DNA of 64,000 nucleotides, taken from the NCBI GenBank assembly GCA_003008705.1, contig PDUO01000002.1, positions 2,002,898 through 2,066,897 of the forward strand. The letters are read 5' to 3'. Positions 22,701-32,889 of the stretch are shown here, piece after piece. Made by a program: the position numbers and the translations under genes. The DNA is from Pezicula radicicola (Eukaryota; Ascomycota; Leotiomycetes; Helotiales; Dermateaceae). The notes under the pieces were generated by a model. That model searched no databases, was not told the DNA's origin, and was given only the letters and a program-made list of their open reading frames with translations. How positions within the stretch are numbered: position 1 is the stretch's first letter; each line of letters starts with the position of its first letter.

Positions 22701-23617
22701 GAGGGATTCGAATCCACAAAGGTACATTGGTAAACGAAGTAACAACGCATTGTCGACTTCGATACTCCAGTCCCGGCCAAATTGCCAGGAGAGCGGAAGG
22801 TCTCGACACGGAAAACCTTGTTGTTCTCAGCAGAGCTGTCCAGATATTTGGCTTCGAGTCTTTCCTCATATCTTGGCCCATCCAAAGCACTGACACCGGG
22901 CTCGCTTGTGTCGATATATATTGCATGATCTTCTGCCTCCATGTCCAGTCTTATTTCTTGACGCTTGTCTTCTCGAGCAAAAGCAGCAATTTTTGCTGCG
23001 TAGAGGGAGGTGATATGGCTAACGATAGCATCGACGGACTCGGTTTGGAAGTATACATCGTCGATGCCTAGTTCAGTGTAAAACCACTTGATCTGCACAT
23101 CGATGAGGTTCTCGGGAATCCAAGCACCCTCCTTTATCTTCTCCTTAACTGGGAAAAAAAAGTCAATTTCACAATCTCGTTGAGTCAATGGACCAAACTT
23201 ACCCGCAATCATTTGGTCTGCCTTGCCTTTGAATTCTGGAGCAATATAGCCAACTGTTGCAGATCGCAGAACTCGGTGGCCATTTCCACTGCCATTCTTG
23301 TATGGAGCAGCAAAATGTGTCGGTTGTGGAGAGGGTATACGGCCTGGAGTGCGGATAACCTGCTCTGTATGTCGGTTCAGAAGAGGCGAGGCTGGTTGAC
23401 TCGGCCTTCTCGAAGAGGTGCCTTGTATCTCGGCCATGATTTCCTTAACGTCTGTTTCGTGATGTTCGGGGGATCCGATTGAAATATGTTCAATCTGTTT
23501 CTCGCTGTAGATTGGTAATTCGCTGTCTGCCTCTTTATACTTGTATTCGACGGCCTTGACTGCTGCACCTCCCATAAGGTCAGCAGTGTTGATTCTCAAC
23601 ATCCCAGGCATTTTCAT
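19777..23617 (-). CDS. GDH2: NAD-specific glutamate dehydrogenase
   Basis: Minus-strand exons 23203..23617, 22337..23148, 22142..22283, 21072..22091, 20853..20921, 20555..20800, 19866..20502 and 19777..19807 give 1123 residues, the size of the large fungal NAD-GDH. It deaminates glutamate to 2-oxoglutarate and ammonium when amino acids are the carbon source. The catalytic core is in exon 4: ARGGIRIVKSRNREAYSINA, GGSKGVILLD and GIPHDAYGMTTLSVREFV. Exons 5-7 carry the dinucleotide-binding part (DGSGVLVDPNGINRDELIRL, TIPYIVEGANLFITQDAKI, SANKGGVTSSSLEVLASL). Intron 23149..23202 is 54 nt and leaves the frame open. The last exon is 31 nt and restores the conserved end FAFFDFMSKR; without it the frame stops at 19862, on the GTAAGT donor. 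Confidence 0.94.
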
Positions 23618-25495
23618 TTTTGCTTGTGAAGGGAAGAGGGAGAGGGAGCTGGCACATGTAATAGGTTGCTATGCTCAAGCTATATAACATCACACACCGA
23701 AAACGGAAGAGGGCAAAAGGGACGTATCTTATCGTCTCTTGTGATCCAGCCTGCAACTACCACTTAGTAGGGATGTCCAGAGTCAGCAGATAAGGTGGAG
23801 TTTGGATGGAGCAATGCCAACACGGCCGACCACAGAAAATGATATGAGCTCTCTGCGGTGCCCCTTACACCGGCATTTGCTCACATCATTTAAGGCCAAG
23901 ATAAGAAAGTAGAGGAGAGCCAATTGGCACGGGCACGTACTGTAGATGAGCTGTCTAGCTGTGGAACGGTACACGGATATCTGCTCTTAAGTTGCGGGAC
24001 AACAGTTCTGGATGTCGATAGTGTGGAAAGCCGCTGAGATCAGCTGGATTTGAGGCTTGTTACCAAGGTTTCGGGCGAGGCGGTCAGAACAAAGGAAGAT
24101 AAGAGAGGTTGTGTTTCAATAGAGGCTGGGAATGAGATTGGTCGGACTGATGTGTTGAATTGTGTTAGGGTTGGGCCAGCTGCGGGAAGGGTGTGAAGGT
24201 CTGTCTTATATCAGGAAACAACCACAGCAACGGGCTGAGCAAGCTATTTATTTATGAGAGGAGGGGGGATAGGCTATGGCAATAGAAAAGGGGAGAGAAC
24301 AGAAGGCAAAACTCTTCCAATTAAGCTCTTACCATGCCTGTTCGTACCTGACCTCTTTTGGTTCTCTTGACCTGCGGTATTGAGCCATAAACAGCCGGTT
24401 ATCGAAGGCTTCAGGCCGTACCTAGTGACGGTGTAAGTTCGCGTCAACAGCGTTCCTGACACACGCCTGGCCGACGAGGGCTGCGAGGGGCACTGACAAT
24501 CATCATCCTGGCCAGGAACGACAGCCACCACCAGTCCACGATAGGTCTAGGGCCGATGGGTTTCCATTTTTAAATACGATTGGAAGGCGCAGGGGCAGGA
24601 TACAAGGAAGATAGAGAGAACGGGAAGAATTGTGACGACTGCTACTACGAAGAACCAAAAATCATTGGAAGAAAAACCATGAAACCTGCTTCTTCTGATC
24701 CACCCTAGAAGGGTCTAGCCATTGCGCCATTGAGGCATTTTCTCCTTTTCTCATTTTCGTATTTTCGTGTCCCATTCATTATTTACGAAAGCATTTCGCC
24801 TAGGATCAAGCGTCTATTTGCCGCCCAGATGGCTCTTCAAACGTGACCTCTTTTCCCACTCTTTTCAGGTCACGACTACCCACAAGCCCCCTCATGACTA
24901 AAATGCTCGGTTAGGGAGCCCCAGGACCACCAGGACCACCAGGACCCCGCGATTAGGCCTGAAAGTGAAAAACTATTACCCCTTCATAACCAAAACTCCT
25001 CCTTCTCAATAATGCAAACAAACGTCAGCAGACGACCTGAGTTCATCATGATGCCAGAAAGCGGATAATTCCACCACCGTTCCCATCATCTTATGACACA
25101 TATTGCAGTTCTCATTACATATCAATATCAGACCGCTGTCGCATCCCCCAGGCTCACTTCCGTCTCTCCGCTTCTCCCTCTCCCTCTCCCTGCCCCCCCG
25201 CCAAAAAAAAACTGAAGCTTGTACAGTAGTTAGTACTTCCCCAGATTTCCCTCTCCCGGGACTGGTACTGGTACCTTGAGCTTCACTCAAAACGGGCAAG
25301 ACGGGAAGTGTTGGTTACCGCCTGTCAGGGAGGCCAGCCTGGCAACGTGTCACGGCGCACGCCATACCGTGGTCGAGAGACAGGAGGGAACTATTCTTCA
25401 CCGCCGAGACAAAGGCTTTGTTGTGGAAGTAACACAGCCTGGCTAGTTGCCCGAGTCATTGGATTGCTTGGCCGAGCTTCGTTCGTCTTTTGAGC
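23618..25495. promoter_or_regulatory. Divergent promoter region, GDH2 / kynureninase
   Basis: 1.88 kb between the start codons. GDH2 genes often have long regulated upstream regions (an established tendency, not tested here). It contains a GGACCACCA triplet repeat near 24924 and a pyrimidine stretch at 25160-25200. No gene seen. Confidence 0.5.
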
Positions 25496-27776
25496 ATGGC
25501 TTCGACTGGTGCTTCTGGACTTATGCAAGGCCAAGAAGTTGCAATATACAGCAAAGAGCACGCTGCATCTCTTGATGCCCAAGATCCCCTTCACCATATC
25601 AGGAAGGAATTCCTCATTCCTTCCAAAGCCAATCTCAAGGCCGCTTCACTCTTGGAATTAGGTAAGTGCATATCTCTTTTGTAACACCAAGTCCATGTGC
25701 TGAAGCTTTCCCAGAGTCTCTCGACTCCGCATCAACTGATGAGAGCGTGTATCTCTGTGGTAATAGTCTTGGCTTGCAACCACGTCTCACTTCCATACGC
25801 ATCCAGGAGTATCTAACCACTTGGTCAACACAAGGGGTCTTTGGTCACTTCAAGGTTTGTAATTGCGGTCCATTTTAACCCTATTTTTGATTGTCCCGGG
25901 TGTTGTGACATTCCTCAAGATTTCCATACTTCCCAGACTGATCTCGCTGCTCATAAGTCGTGTCTTGGTCTCCAAAAAACTTTCTTAAAAAAAGCATTGC
26001 TAATACTGAAATCCTAAACTCAAGCCTCTAGCTGGCTCTCCTTTGCCAACATGGCTTCACGTAGACGAGGCTGCTTCAAAGAGCATAGCTTCTATAGTTG
26101 GTGCTCAACCATCAGAAGTAGCTGTTATGGAGACACTGACAGCCAATCTTCATCTCCTCATGTCAGCCTTCTATAAGCCAGACATTAATGGCCGTCACAA
26201 GATTATCCTAGAAAGCAAAGCGTTTCCTTCGGATCATGTTCGTTCCATACCCCTCCCCCCCTTCTCTCTATTTATATATGTACGAAGTAATCAACTAAGA
26301 ATGACTACAGTATGCAGTAGAATCCCAGATCCGCCATCACAACCTATCACTAGAGACATCCATGATAACAATAGAGCCACTGTCACCTGATGAGCCTGTA
26401 ATAACAACGTCACACATCCTAGCCGTCATCGAGGAGCACGCTTCAACCACGGCTCTTCTGCTCCTCCCGGGCATTCAGTTCTACACAGGTCAATTCCTAG
26501 ATATCCCAACCATCACAACAGCAGCACGTAAACAAGGCATTTTTGTGATTTGGGATCTTGCTCACGCAGTCGGAAATGTACCCCTGTCGCTTCATGACTG
26601 GGACGTTGATGCTGCTGCTTGGTGCACGTATAAATACCTCAATGCTGGACCAGGAGCTATCGGTGGTATGGTACGTATGGGGGGGGGGGGGCACTTTCAT
26701 TCCTATTCGGGAGTATTTTAAGAGGAGTTCCTCTTGAGACATCCCCTTTCAAGACCTTTTCTCTCGAGACATGTCTCGGGAGCAACAACTCCAAATCCCT
26801 TCCAGAAAAAGTAATTGCTCACTCCCCGTTTACGGATAGTTCGTACACGAACGAAATAGCCAAGTCACGTCACAATCGACGTCTTCGCAACAAGGAGGCA
26901 AAGCATTTGTGAATAGATTCAGCGGTTGGTGGGGTATGTATAAATTTCCATTGAATAATTTCTTCACTCGGACAATCAGTAAGAAATAATTGTACTCGAG
27001 TTGGTCTTTTCATAATAGCGAACACCGTCACTGATGGCACGCCTCGCTTAATTTACTCAGCCTACTTTCATAATTCAGGTTGGAATTTTGGCCTCTTGAA
27101 TTATTGAGGTAGCTTGAGCTTGAGCTAAATGGGTTGGCACTTGGAATATTTATTAATTCAGATAGCATGAATACGTCAAGTTGGGTGCGCCATAAGCAAT
27201 GGTTTTAATCCTTACTTGAATATTTCGCCAAGGAATTAAAACTGACACTGAGATCTCCTAGGAAACGACAAAAGTACTCGCTTCGGCATGGAAAACCACT
27301 TCATTCCAGTGGAAGGTGCAGCCGGCTTCCAGCTTTCCAACCCTTCAGTCTTAGACATCACCAGCCTAAACGCCTCCCTCGAGATCTTCGCCAAAGCCGG
27401 AGGAATACAACCACTCCGCACAAAATCCCTAAAACTAACAAACTACCTCAAAAAACTACTAACCTCCTCCCCTCATTTCACCAAGCTCTTTAATATCATC
27501 ACTCCTAGTGATGAAAACCAACGAGGAGCACAGTTAAGTTTGAAATTGAAAGAGGGCTTGTTGGATGTGGTTATGAAGGAGTTGGAAGAGAGGGGTGTTG
27601 TGGTTGATGAGCGGAGACCTGATGTTATAAGGGTTGCTCCGGCGCCACTTTATAATAGCTTCATGGATGTTTATGCCTTTCGAAAGGCTTTTGATGAGGC
27701 GTTGGAGGCGGCGTCAAGTGCGAAGGAGAAGGGGGTTGTGGTGGAGGGGACGAGGGAGTTGGGGCAGACTACTTGA
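25496..27776 (+). CDS. BNA5: Kynureninase
   Basis: Exons 25496..25661, 25706..25854, 26025..26237, 26311..26670, 26840..26933 and 27262..27776 give 498 residues. This PLP enzyme splits kynurenine or 3-hydroxykynurenine to an anthranilate and alanine, a step of tryptophan breakdown and de novo NAD synthesis. Exon 2 carries [13 protein letters not shown], exon 3 [11 protein letters not shown], and exon 4 [17 protein letters not shown] and [15 protein letters not shown], whose Lys holds PLP. Exon 5 has FSGWWG and exon 6 [19 protein letters not shown]. The first intron is only 44 nt and its acceptor (GAAG) is the least certain splice. The last intron is long (328 nt) and AT-rich. Confidence 0.92.
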
Positions 27777-28328
27777 AAGGTGAGTAGATGATGTAGAATT
27801 GGGATGGAGTTAGAACAATAGAGACATAAAAGAACCTTGCTTTATAAATAGAAGAATCGAACCATCACCTCTCGCGGCCTTTAGTTTGAGGTGTTGAAAA
27901 TAAACTGTTGATTGAGAAGCTGGAGGTAGGCTCTTAAAACAGTTTCATGGTAGGTGACATGTACTTCTTGAACATAAATTTCAGTTGTTCAGTTCGTTGT
28001 AACGCAGGCACAGAGTGCAACGCACTACTAACAATAATCCGTCTGATATGCTGCTTTTCACAAAATTTCTACGTTTATATAGGTTTCATATCACATTCAA
28101 TTTGGTTTGGATGGCAACGAGTATGGGGAAAGCATTTGCCATTGCTAAAGGAACTTTTTGGTGTAGTGACGACAGCAGCAGAGCTGAAGGAACACATGAA
28201 CTTGGCTTTGTAATGTAATTCATTCTTTTGACGCTGCTGAACGCCGTTCATCCCATCCCATGGAGCCGTAGCAACATAAATCAGACCCCCAGAAACCCTA
28301 AATCCCTTTTCGAAGATGTACAAACAAT
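27777..28328. other. Convergent intergenic region, BNA5 / RPL7
   Basis: 552 bp with the two 3' ends. No gene seen. Confidence 0.5.
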
Positions 28329-29899
28329 CTAGTTCATCTGTCTGATCAGAGCGTTGATCTTGTCCTCGCGGTTACCCAAATCACCACCCTCAACGAAATG
28401 TCTGAACTTTCTTGTGCGGAAACCACCAGTTGGGTTGCTAAGCTTGAATGGCCAGAGGAAATTGGCGGCTTGCTTAAAGTTGGGGCCAACGGTGAAGATC
28501 TCGTGGATCAAATCCTCAATGCAGACAATGCCGTACTTGCCAAGGGATGCCTCAACAATGGCGTTGTCAGTCAGAGCAATGCGCTGCTTGTCGACCTTTC
28601 CGTATCCACGCTTGTAGATAAGCTCGCGGACGGTCTTCAAGTTAGGGTATCCATAGGCGATCCATGGCTCGACGACCTTGAGCATCTCGAGGGTAGCCTT
28701 GGTCATGCGGATAAAGACACCATTGTTGATCTGGAGAAGACGGAGGAGTTGGAGGATCTTGCGGGGCTTTGGTGCAATCTTGTTGATACTAGAGAATTTA
28801 TGAGAATTAAGTCAGAGAATTAGGATAAACGACTGCTTACCCCTTGATACGGACAACGAAGACAAGCTTCTCCTCGGCTGGGATGTAGTAGGAACCATCG
28901 GCCTTTGCGAGACGTGCTAGACGGATCTTCTCACGCTCCTGGTCACGGTATTCCTTGACGTACTTCTCGGCACGCTTGAAGATGACACCGCGCTTCTCCT
29001 TTTGAGCCTATACGCCATCGAGTCAGCAGGGATCGAGGCAAGATGATATGACCAACACAGGTGACATGGTTGATGACAATTCAGACCCGAAAGATGGTTA
29101 ATTGGCGACAGCACCGACACTTTAAATGTCTAGTCGCAAAAATGGTGTTATGCATCATAATGTCTCCCCATGTCCCATTGTGTTGAACGAAAATCTTGAC
29201 GAACCTTCTTCTTCTTCTCAAGCTCGGCGGAGCGCTCTTCTCTGGCCTTCTCCTGGCTCTTGCGCTTCTTCAAGAGAGTCTCAGGAACGAGAATCTGGTC
29301 GTGGGTTGGTACGCTTCTGTGTCAGGTTAGTCTTGTGTCCCGCATACTAAGTATGAAGAGCGCCGAGTGAAGAATTGCAGCTATAGCGCGACATTCTCGC
29401 AGATGGCAGACTCGACGGTAAGAGAATTTAATCGGTGAGAAGTCGAATTGGGTTGATCCGCTCCCTCTTCTCACGAAGTTAGGATGGTTCTTCTCCAATT
29501 GACCCTTACTCTCATCCAACAAGACCTCGGACCAAGTCCAAGAGATATGCACGACACATGTACAAGGCGTTCGGATCTACGCATATGCGTTGATCGTACT
29601 TGGATTGTGTGCGGCACTGGTTTTAAAGGAGAAGAAACAATTCTTCAACCTCAAGACCCCGTACTACATCTCCCGTGACGCAAGCTGGTAGGCCTATGAG
29701 CACGAGGGAGTAGCTCAGGAAGAATCGAGCTGGCAGCCAGGCATCGGTGACTCTGGAGCTCACTGTCGACAACCATGACCTTCCAGCGAGAGGACGACAA
29801 CTATATTTCTGAACCCGACACAATCGATCAGCTCGTCGAGGAGAAAAGGGTATCGTACGTCTTAGCGACCTCAGAGCCGGTGTTCTTCTTGGCAGGCAT
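28329..29899 (-). CDS. RPL7: 60S ribosomal protein uL30 (RPL7)
   Basis: Minus-strand exons 29859..29899, 29205..29316, 28841..29007 and 28329..28788 give 259 residues, normal for fungal L7. Exon 1 encodes [13 protein letters not shown] and was placed because its GTACGA donor leaves exactly the phase needed by exon 2, which begins [19 protein letters not shown]. Exon 3 has [19 protein letters not shown], exon 4 [20 protein letters not shown], and the end is [10 protein letters not shown]. The first intron is 542 nt and the second 197 nt, both long for this genome; the second holds a box C/D snoRNA. Exon 1 is less certain than the rest. Divergent from ATS1, with 226 bp between start codons. Confidence 0.92.
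29075..29164 (-). ncRNA. Intronic box C/D snoRNA in RPL7 intron 2, 25S guide
   Basis: On the minus strand, inside intron 29008..29204. Box C is ATGATGC (29152-29158, one base off the consensus RTGATGA). Box D is CTGA (29081-29084). GACA just before box C pairs with TGTC just after box D, a short terminal stem. The guide next to box D is the reverse complement of GACCCGAAAGATGGT (plus strand 29084-29098), a 15-nt run I recall as invariant in eukaryotic 25S/28S rRNA. The fifth base upstream of box D (29089) pairs with the G of CCCGAAAG, which I believe is yeast G805, the snR39B site. In yeast the introns of RPL7A and RPL7B carry snR39 and snR59, which act on A807 two bases away. rRNA numbering is from memory. 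Confidence 0.75.
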
Positions 29900-30125
29900 C
29901 GTGGTGGTGTTTGGCGATGTCGTTGAAGTTGTCGATGGATTGTCAAAACTTTCAGAAAGTTCACAGCTCGCGATAAAAGACGAAATTGAATTGTGCGGCG
30001 CTAGTGCTTTCGGCTATACCCCTGCTAGTTGTCTATCACGTGAGGACCCCGAGTTATGAATTCATGATGGAAGTCTCACCAAGGCCAAGGATCAACACTA
30101 CCATATACCTATTGAAGAAGAAAAG
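29900..30125. promoter_or_regulatory. Shared divergent promoter region, RPL7 / ATS1
   Basis: Only 226 bp between the two start codons. CACGTGA near 30038 is an E-box-like hexamer with flank. No clear TATA box. Confidence 0.45.
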
Positions 30126-31229
30126 ATGGCTGTGGCCGCTGTGTATGCAATCGGGTCAAATGGCTCTGGTCAGCTGGGAATAACACACAAAGAAGATGTG
30201 TCGGTACCCAAGGAGGTCTGCTTCGATACGACCTTAACTTCTTCTGTATCTCAGGTGAAGGCAGGCGGAAATCACACACTGCTCATCACCTCATCTGGGG
30301 AATTATTCAGCTCTGGAGATTCTTCTACCGGAGCGCGTGGTCTCACAGCCGGCCTTGGATTATCAGATGCCAAATTTGGACGAGTTCGCATGACAGCAGA
30401 CGAATCAGCCGAAGCTAACAAGTCGCTCAACGTCCTCTGTGCGGCAACCTGGGAGGCGTCTATCATTGTCCAGAAGGATGAACACCAAAAAGCGACTAAA
30501 GTTTACAGCTTTGGAATTGGAAATAAAGGCGAACTGGGCCAGGGAGAGCTTCTCTTCCGCTCTTCTAAAGCCGAGTTAATTAAAGATTTTCCACCAGAGG
30601 GTCTCGAAGTAGTTGATCTTGCAGCATCTGTCAGCCATGTTGTTGCCGTTTTGAGCAATGGAGATGTCTACGGATGGGGAAATGCAAGGAAAGGTCAGTT
30701 GGGTCTTCCTGAGGGTATTATCCACCAGCCTCGGAAAGTTACTGGTTTGGACTTCAAGGTGGTTAGGGCTGTCTGCGGACGGGAGTTCACATATCTTCTC
30801 AGTAAACCTGAGGATGGACGACATCTCGTACTAGGGTCTGACAAGTGGAATGTGAGATCATCAGCTCCTCCGACCATAGGCGGATGGCAGGACGTCGGTG
30901 CGAGTTGGGGCAACATCTTCATCTTACTTGACGATGGGGCCTTGCTCTCCTGGGGCAGAAATGATCATGGACAGCTCAGGCCTATTGGTATGCCTCCTTT
31001 GCGCAAGATAGCCATTGGTAGTGAGCATGCTTTAGCACTCACTGCCGATGGGGACGTCCTAGCATGGGGATGGGGAGAGCATGGCAACTGTGGGCCAATT
31101 ACCAATCATGAGGGAGATGTCAAAGGAATGTGGAACGTCGTTGCTTCGTCGAAATACCTTTCAGAAGGAAGCACTATTGCACATATCGGGGCGGGCTGTG
31201 CTACAAGTTGGGTCTGCATCAATTCTTGA
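30126..31229 (+). CDS. ATS1: RCC1-repeat protein, Ats1/Kti13-like
   Basis: A single exon of 367 residues (yeast Ats1 is 333). Seven-bladed RCC1-type repeats are visible: YAIGSNGSGQLGI, GGNHTLLITSSGELFSSGD, YSFGIGNKGELGQGE, HVVAVLSNGDVYGWGNARKG, NIFILLDDGALLSWGRNDHG and HALALTADGDVLAWGWGEHG. The length, single RCC1 domain and absence of any other domain fit Ats1/Kti13. In yeast that protein binds Kti11/Dph3 and supports diphthamide synthesis on eEF2 and Elongator tRNA modification. A different small RCC1 protein is possible. Its 3' end is overlapped by a decayed gene on the other strand. Confidence 0.75.
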   Translation: MAVAAVYAIGSNGSGQLGITHKEDVSVPKEVCFDTTLTSSVSQVKAGGNHTLLITSSGELFSSGDSSTGARGLTAGLGLSDAKFGRVRMTADESAEANKSLNVLCAATWEASIIVQKDEHQKATKVYSFGIGNKGELGQGELLFRSSKAELIKDFPPEGLEVVDLAASVSHVVAVLSNGDVYGWGNARKGQLGLPEGIIHQPRKVTGLDFKVVRAVCGREFTYLLSKPEDGRHLVLGSDKWNVRSSAPPTIGGWQDVGASWGNIFILLDDGALLSWGRNDHGQLRPIGMPPLRKIAIGSEHALALTADGDVLAWGWGEHGNCGPITNHEGDVKGMWNVVASSKYLSEGSTIAHIGAGCATSWVCINS

Positions 31230-32466
31230 TTCTCTTACTTGAAGTCTCCCTGCTTTTCGTCCAGCCTTATCGTTGTAAGGGGCAGAACTTAGGTCGCGCA
31301 TCTCCACATGGTCTTCGCCAACGGCTTCCCAGAAAGAGTCTACATCGCTGCCAATCCCAATTTCCTTAGCCGTCTCCAGGTTCCTTTTGTCGAGGAATGG
31401 CGTAACATCGGCCATATACCTTGAACGCTAGCAAGGAAAATGTCTACGCCTATATCGCCTAGACCTTTGATGTCTTTGAGAAGTTTTCGAACCTCGTCCG
31501 GTGACGAAGATGCACGCCCCAGATGATTGTTGAGGTCACCATCTACATGAAAGCTAGTTAGCCACTGAGCCATTCGAGGACTAGGATCAGATAAACCCAT
31601 AGTCACTGCGTCGTGTAGTAACTCAAGGAATGGGTTGTTGAGACATTATGCCATCGCTCGAGACACCAAGCTCATATTGAAAAGGAGAGATTTTGTACCC
31701 CCTGGGGAAAGTCTACTGCAGTCAGCGGTTCTTCAAGCAAGCCAAGGGCTCTCTGCTTCATTCATAAACTTACTGAAGCAATTCAAGGCTAAATTCGCCA
31801 CAAGGAATGACTTGGACCCTGTACAAGCGTCCGGGGTATGAGATAGAGGAGACCATTGTTACCTACCATATTCAGTCCTCACAAGCTCCGCTGATTCTCC
31901 CAATGCCGTTGTTGTCTTCTCTCGATAAGGTGTATAGCCACTCTTCGTTAGAACCTCCGTTCTCTCTTCCCAAGTGCCCCTCTGAAAGGTCTCCATAGTC
32001 AGAAACTCGGAATTAGTTTACTTGTTCTGTTGAATATTGGGAGTAACTCAATCATTATTCAGGAGCAATGAGGAAATTCACCTGGAATAGGCAAATTTAC
32101 TTCGAGAACTTGAGACTAACCAAGGTCTTGATAGCCAGCTTCAATGAGATATTTTTCGCTCCTATCAGCTAACTCATGTGAGATTCGTGCAGACGACAGC
32201 AGGGTGTTCATAAGGAATACCAGTACGTTCGAGGAGCTGGGAGCTGCAGGTGAGGGCATTGAAAGGTTCTCGAGGGGCAGCGTGCCATAGGAGGACAAAA
32301 GCTTTTGGACCTTTGAGAGTGACTTTGATATTGGCTCTTCTCTGGTGGCACTAGTCTCTTCGCCAGATGTTGATACTGTGGAAGCTTTTGTTTCTATGTC
32401 TTTCTGTTCAGTTTTCTCTTCCTTCGGTGGTAGGACTTCGTTTGGTATTGATGTTAATCCTTTTGT
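31161..32466 (-). pseudogene. Decayed helix-hairpin-helix / DNA-glycosylase-like gene
   Basis: Minus-strand coding pieces: 32466 down to 32121 (KVQKLLSSYGTLPLENLSMP, VLVFLMNTLLSSARISHELA); about 31995 down to 31850 (RGTWEERTEVLTKSGYTPYR, TTTALGESAELVRTEY); about 31543 down to 31240 (DGDLNNHLGRASSSPDEVRK, LLKDIKGLGDIGVDIFLASVQ). KGLGDIGVDIF is a helix-hairpin-helix of the endonuclease III type, and the order of pieces fits fungal HhH proteins. Pieces do not join cleanly: the intron after 32121 has no acceptor in the right phase, the next intron would be about 300 nt, and one base is missing at VQGIWP before TPFLDKRNLETAKEIG. No start codon was found. The end runs into the ATS1 coding region in antisense. 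It may be a pseudogene or a gene with sequencing errors. Confidence 0.5.
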
Positions 32467-32889
32467 GGATCGTAGTCAAATTGTAAGTTGACATGCTTGA
32501 GGACGGGTATTTGGGGTATGACGGATACTTTTTGGAAATTTGCTAGTTACAGATAGGTGGACGGCTGAGTGGATTGGTAGGGTTTATTTTATTTGGAAGA
32601 AGCTAGTTGAATTATTTGAGGTTGGACATAATGGACAGCTTATCTTTATACTAGTTGGTGTCTTCTTGAAAACTTTGATGTGCTTCCGACAACTACTCGT
32701 ATCCTCCTAGAACTCTATCTTTGGTAACAAGTACAGTACAGTTTGGCCGCCATCAGTCGGTCTATATATTTACTTCTGGGGCAAGACTCTCAATGTTCAG
32801 ACTTGTATGCAAGTATTGCAAATTCAAATTAATGAGCAGAATAGTTGCTTGGCTGTGGTGAAAGCGTGTTTAGATACATTAGCCAACGA
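32467..32889. other. Intergenic between the HhH relic and RAD9
   Basis: About 420 bp. A GTACAGTACAG motif lies at 32731. No gene seen. Confidence 0.5.

Noticed and set aside
24920..24946. GGACCACCA triplets as possible collagen-like coding sequence
   Set aside because: Only three units, in no open frame, and in the GDH2 upstream region.
29775..30059. Plus-strand open frame between RPL7 and ATS1
   Set aside because: It lies antisense to RPL7 exon 1 and intron 1, and the RPL7 reading explains the conserved sequence.
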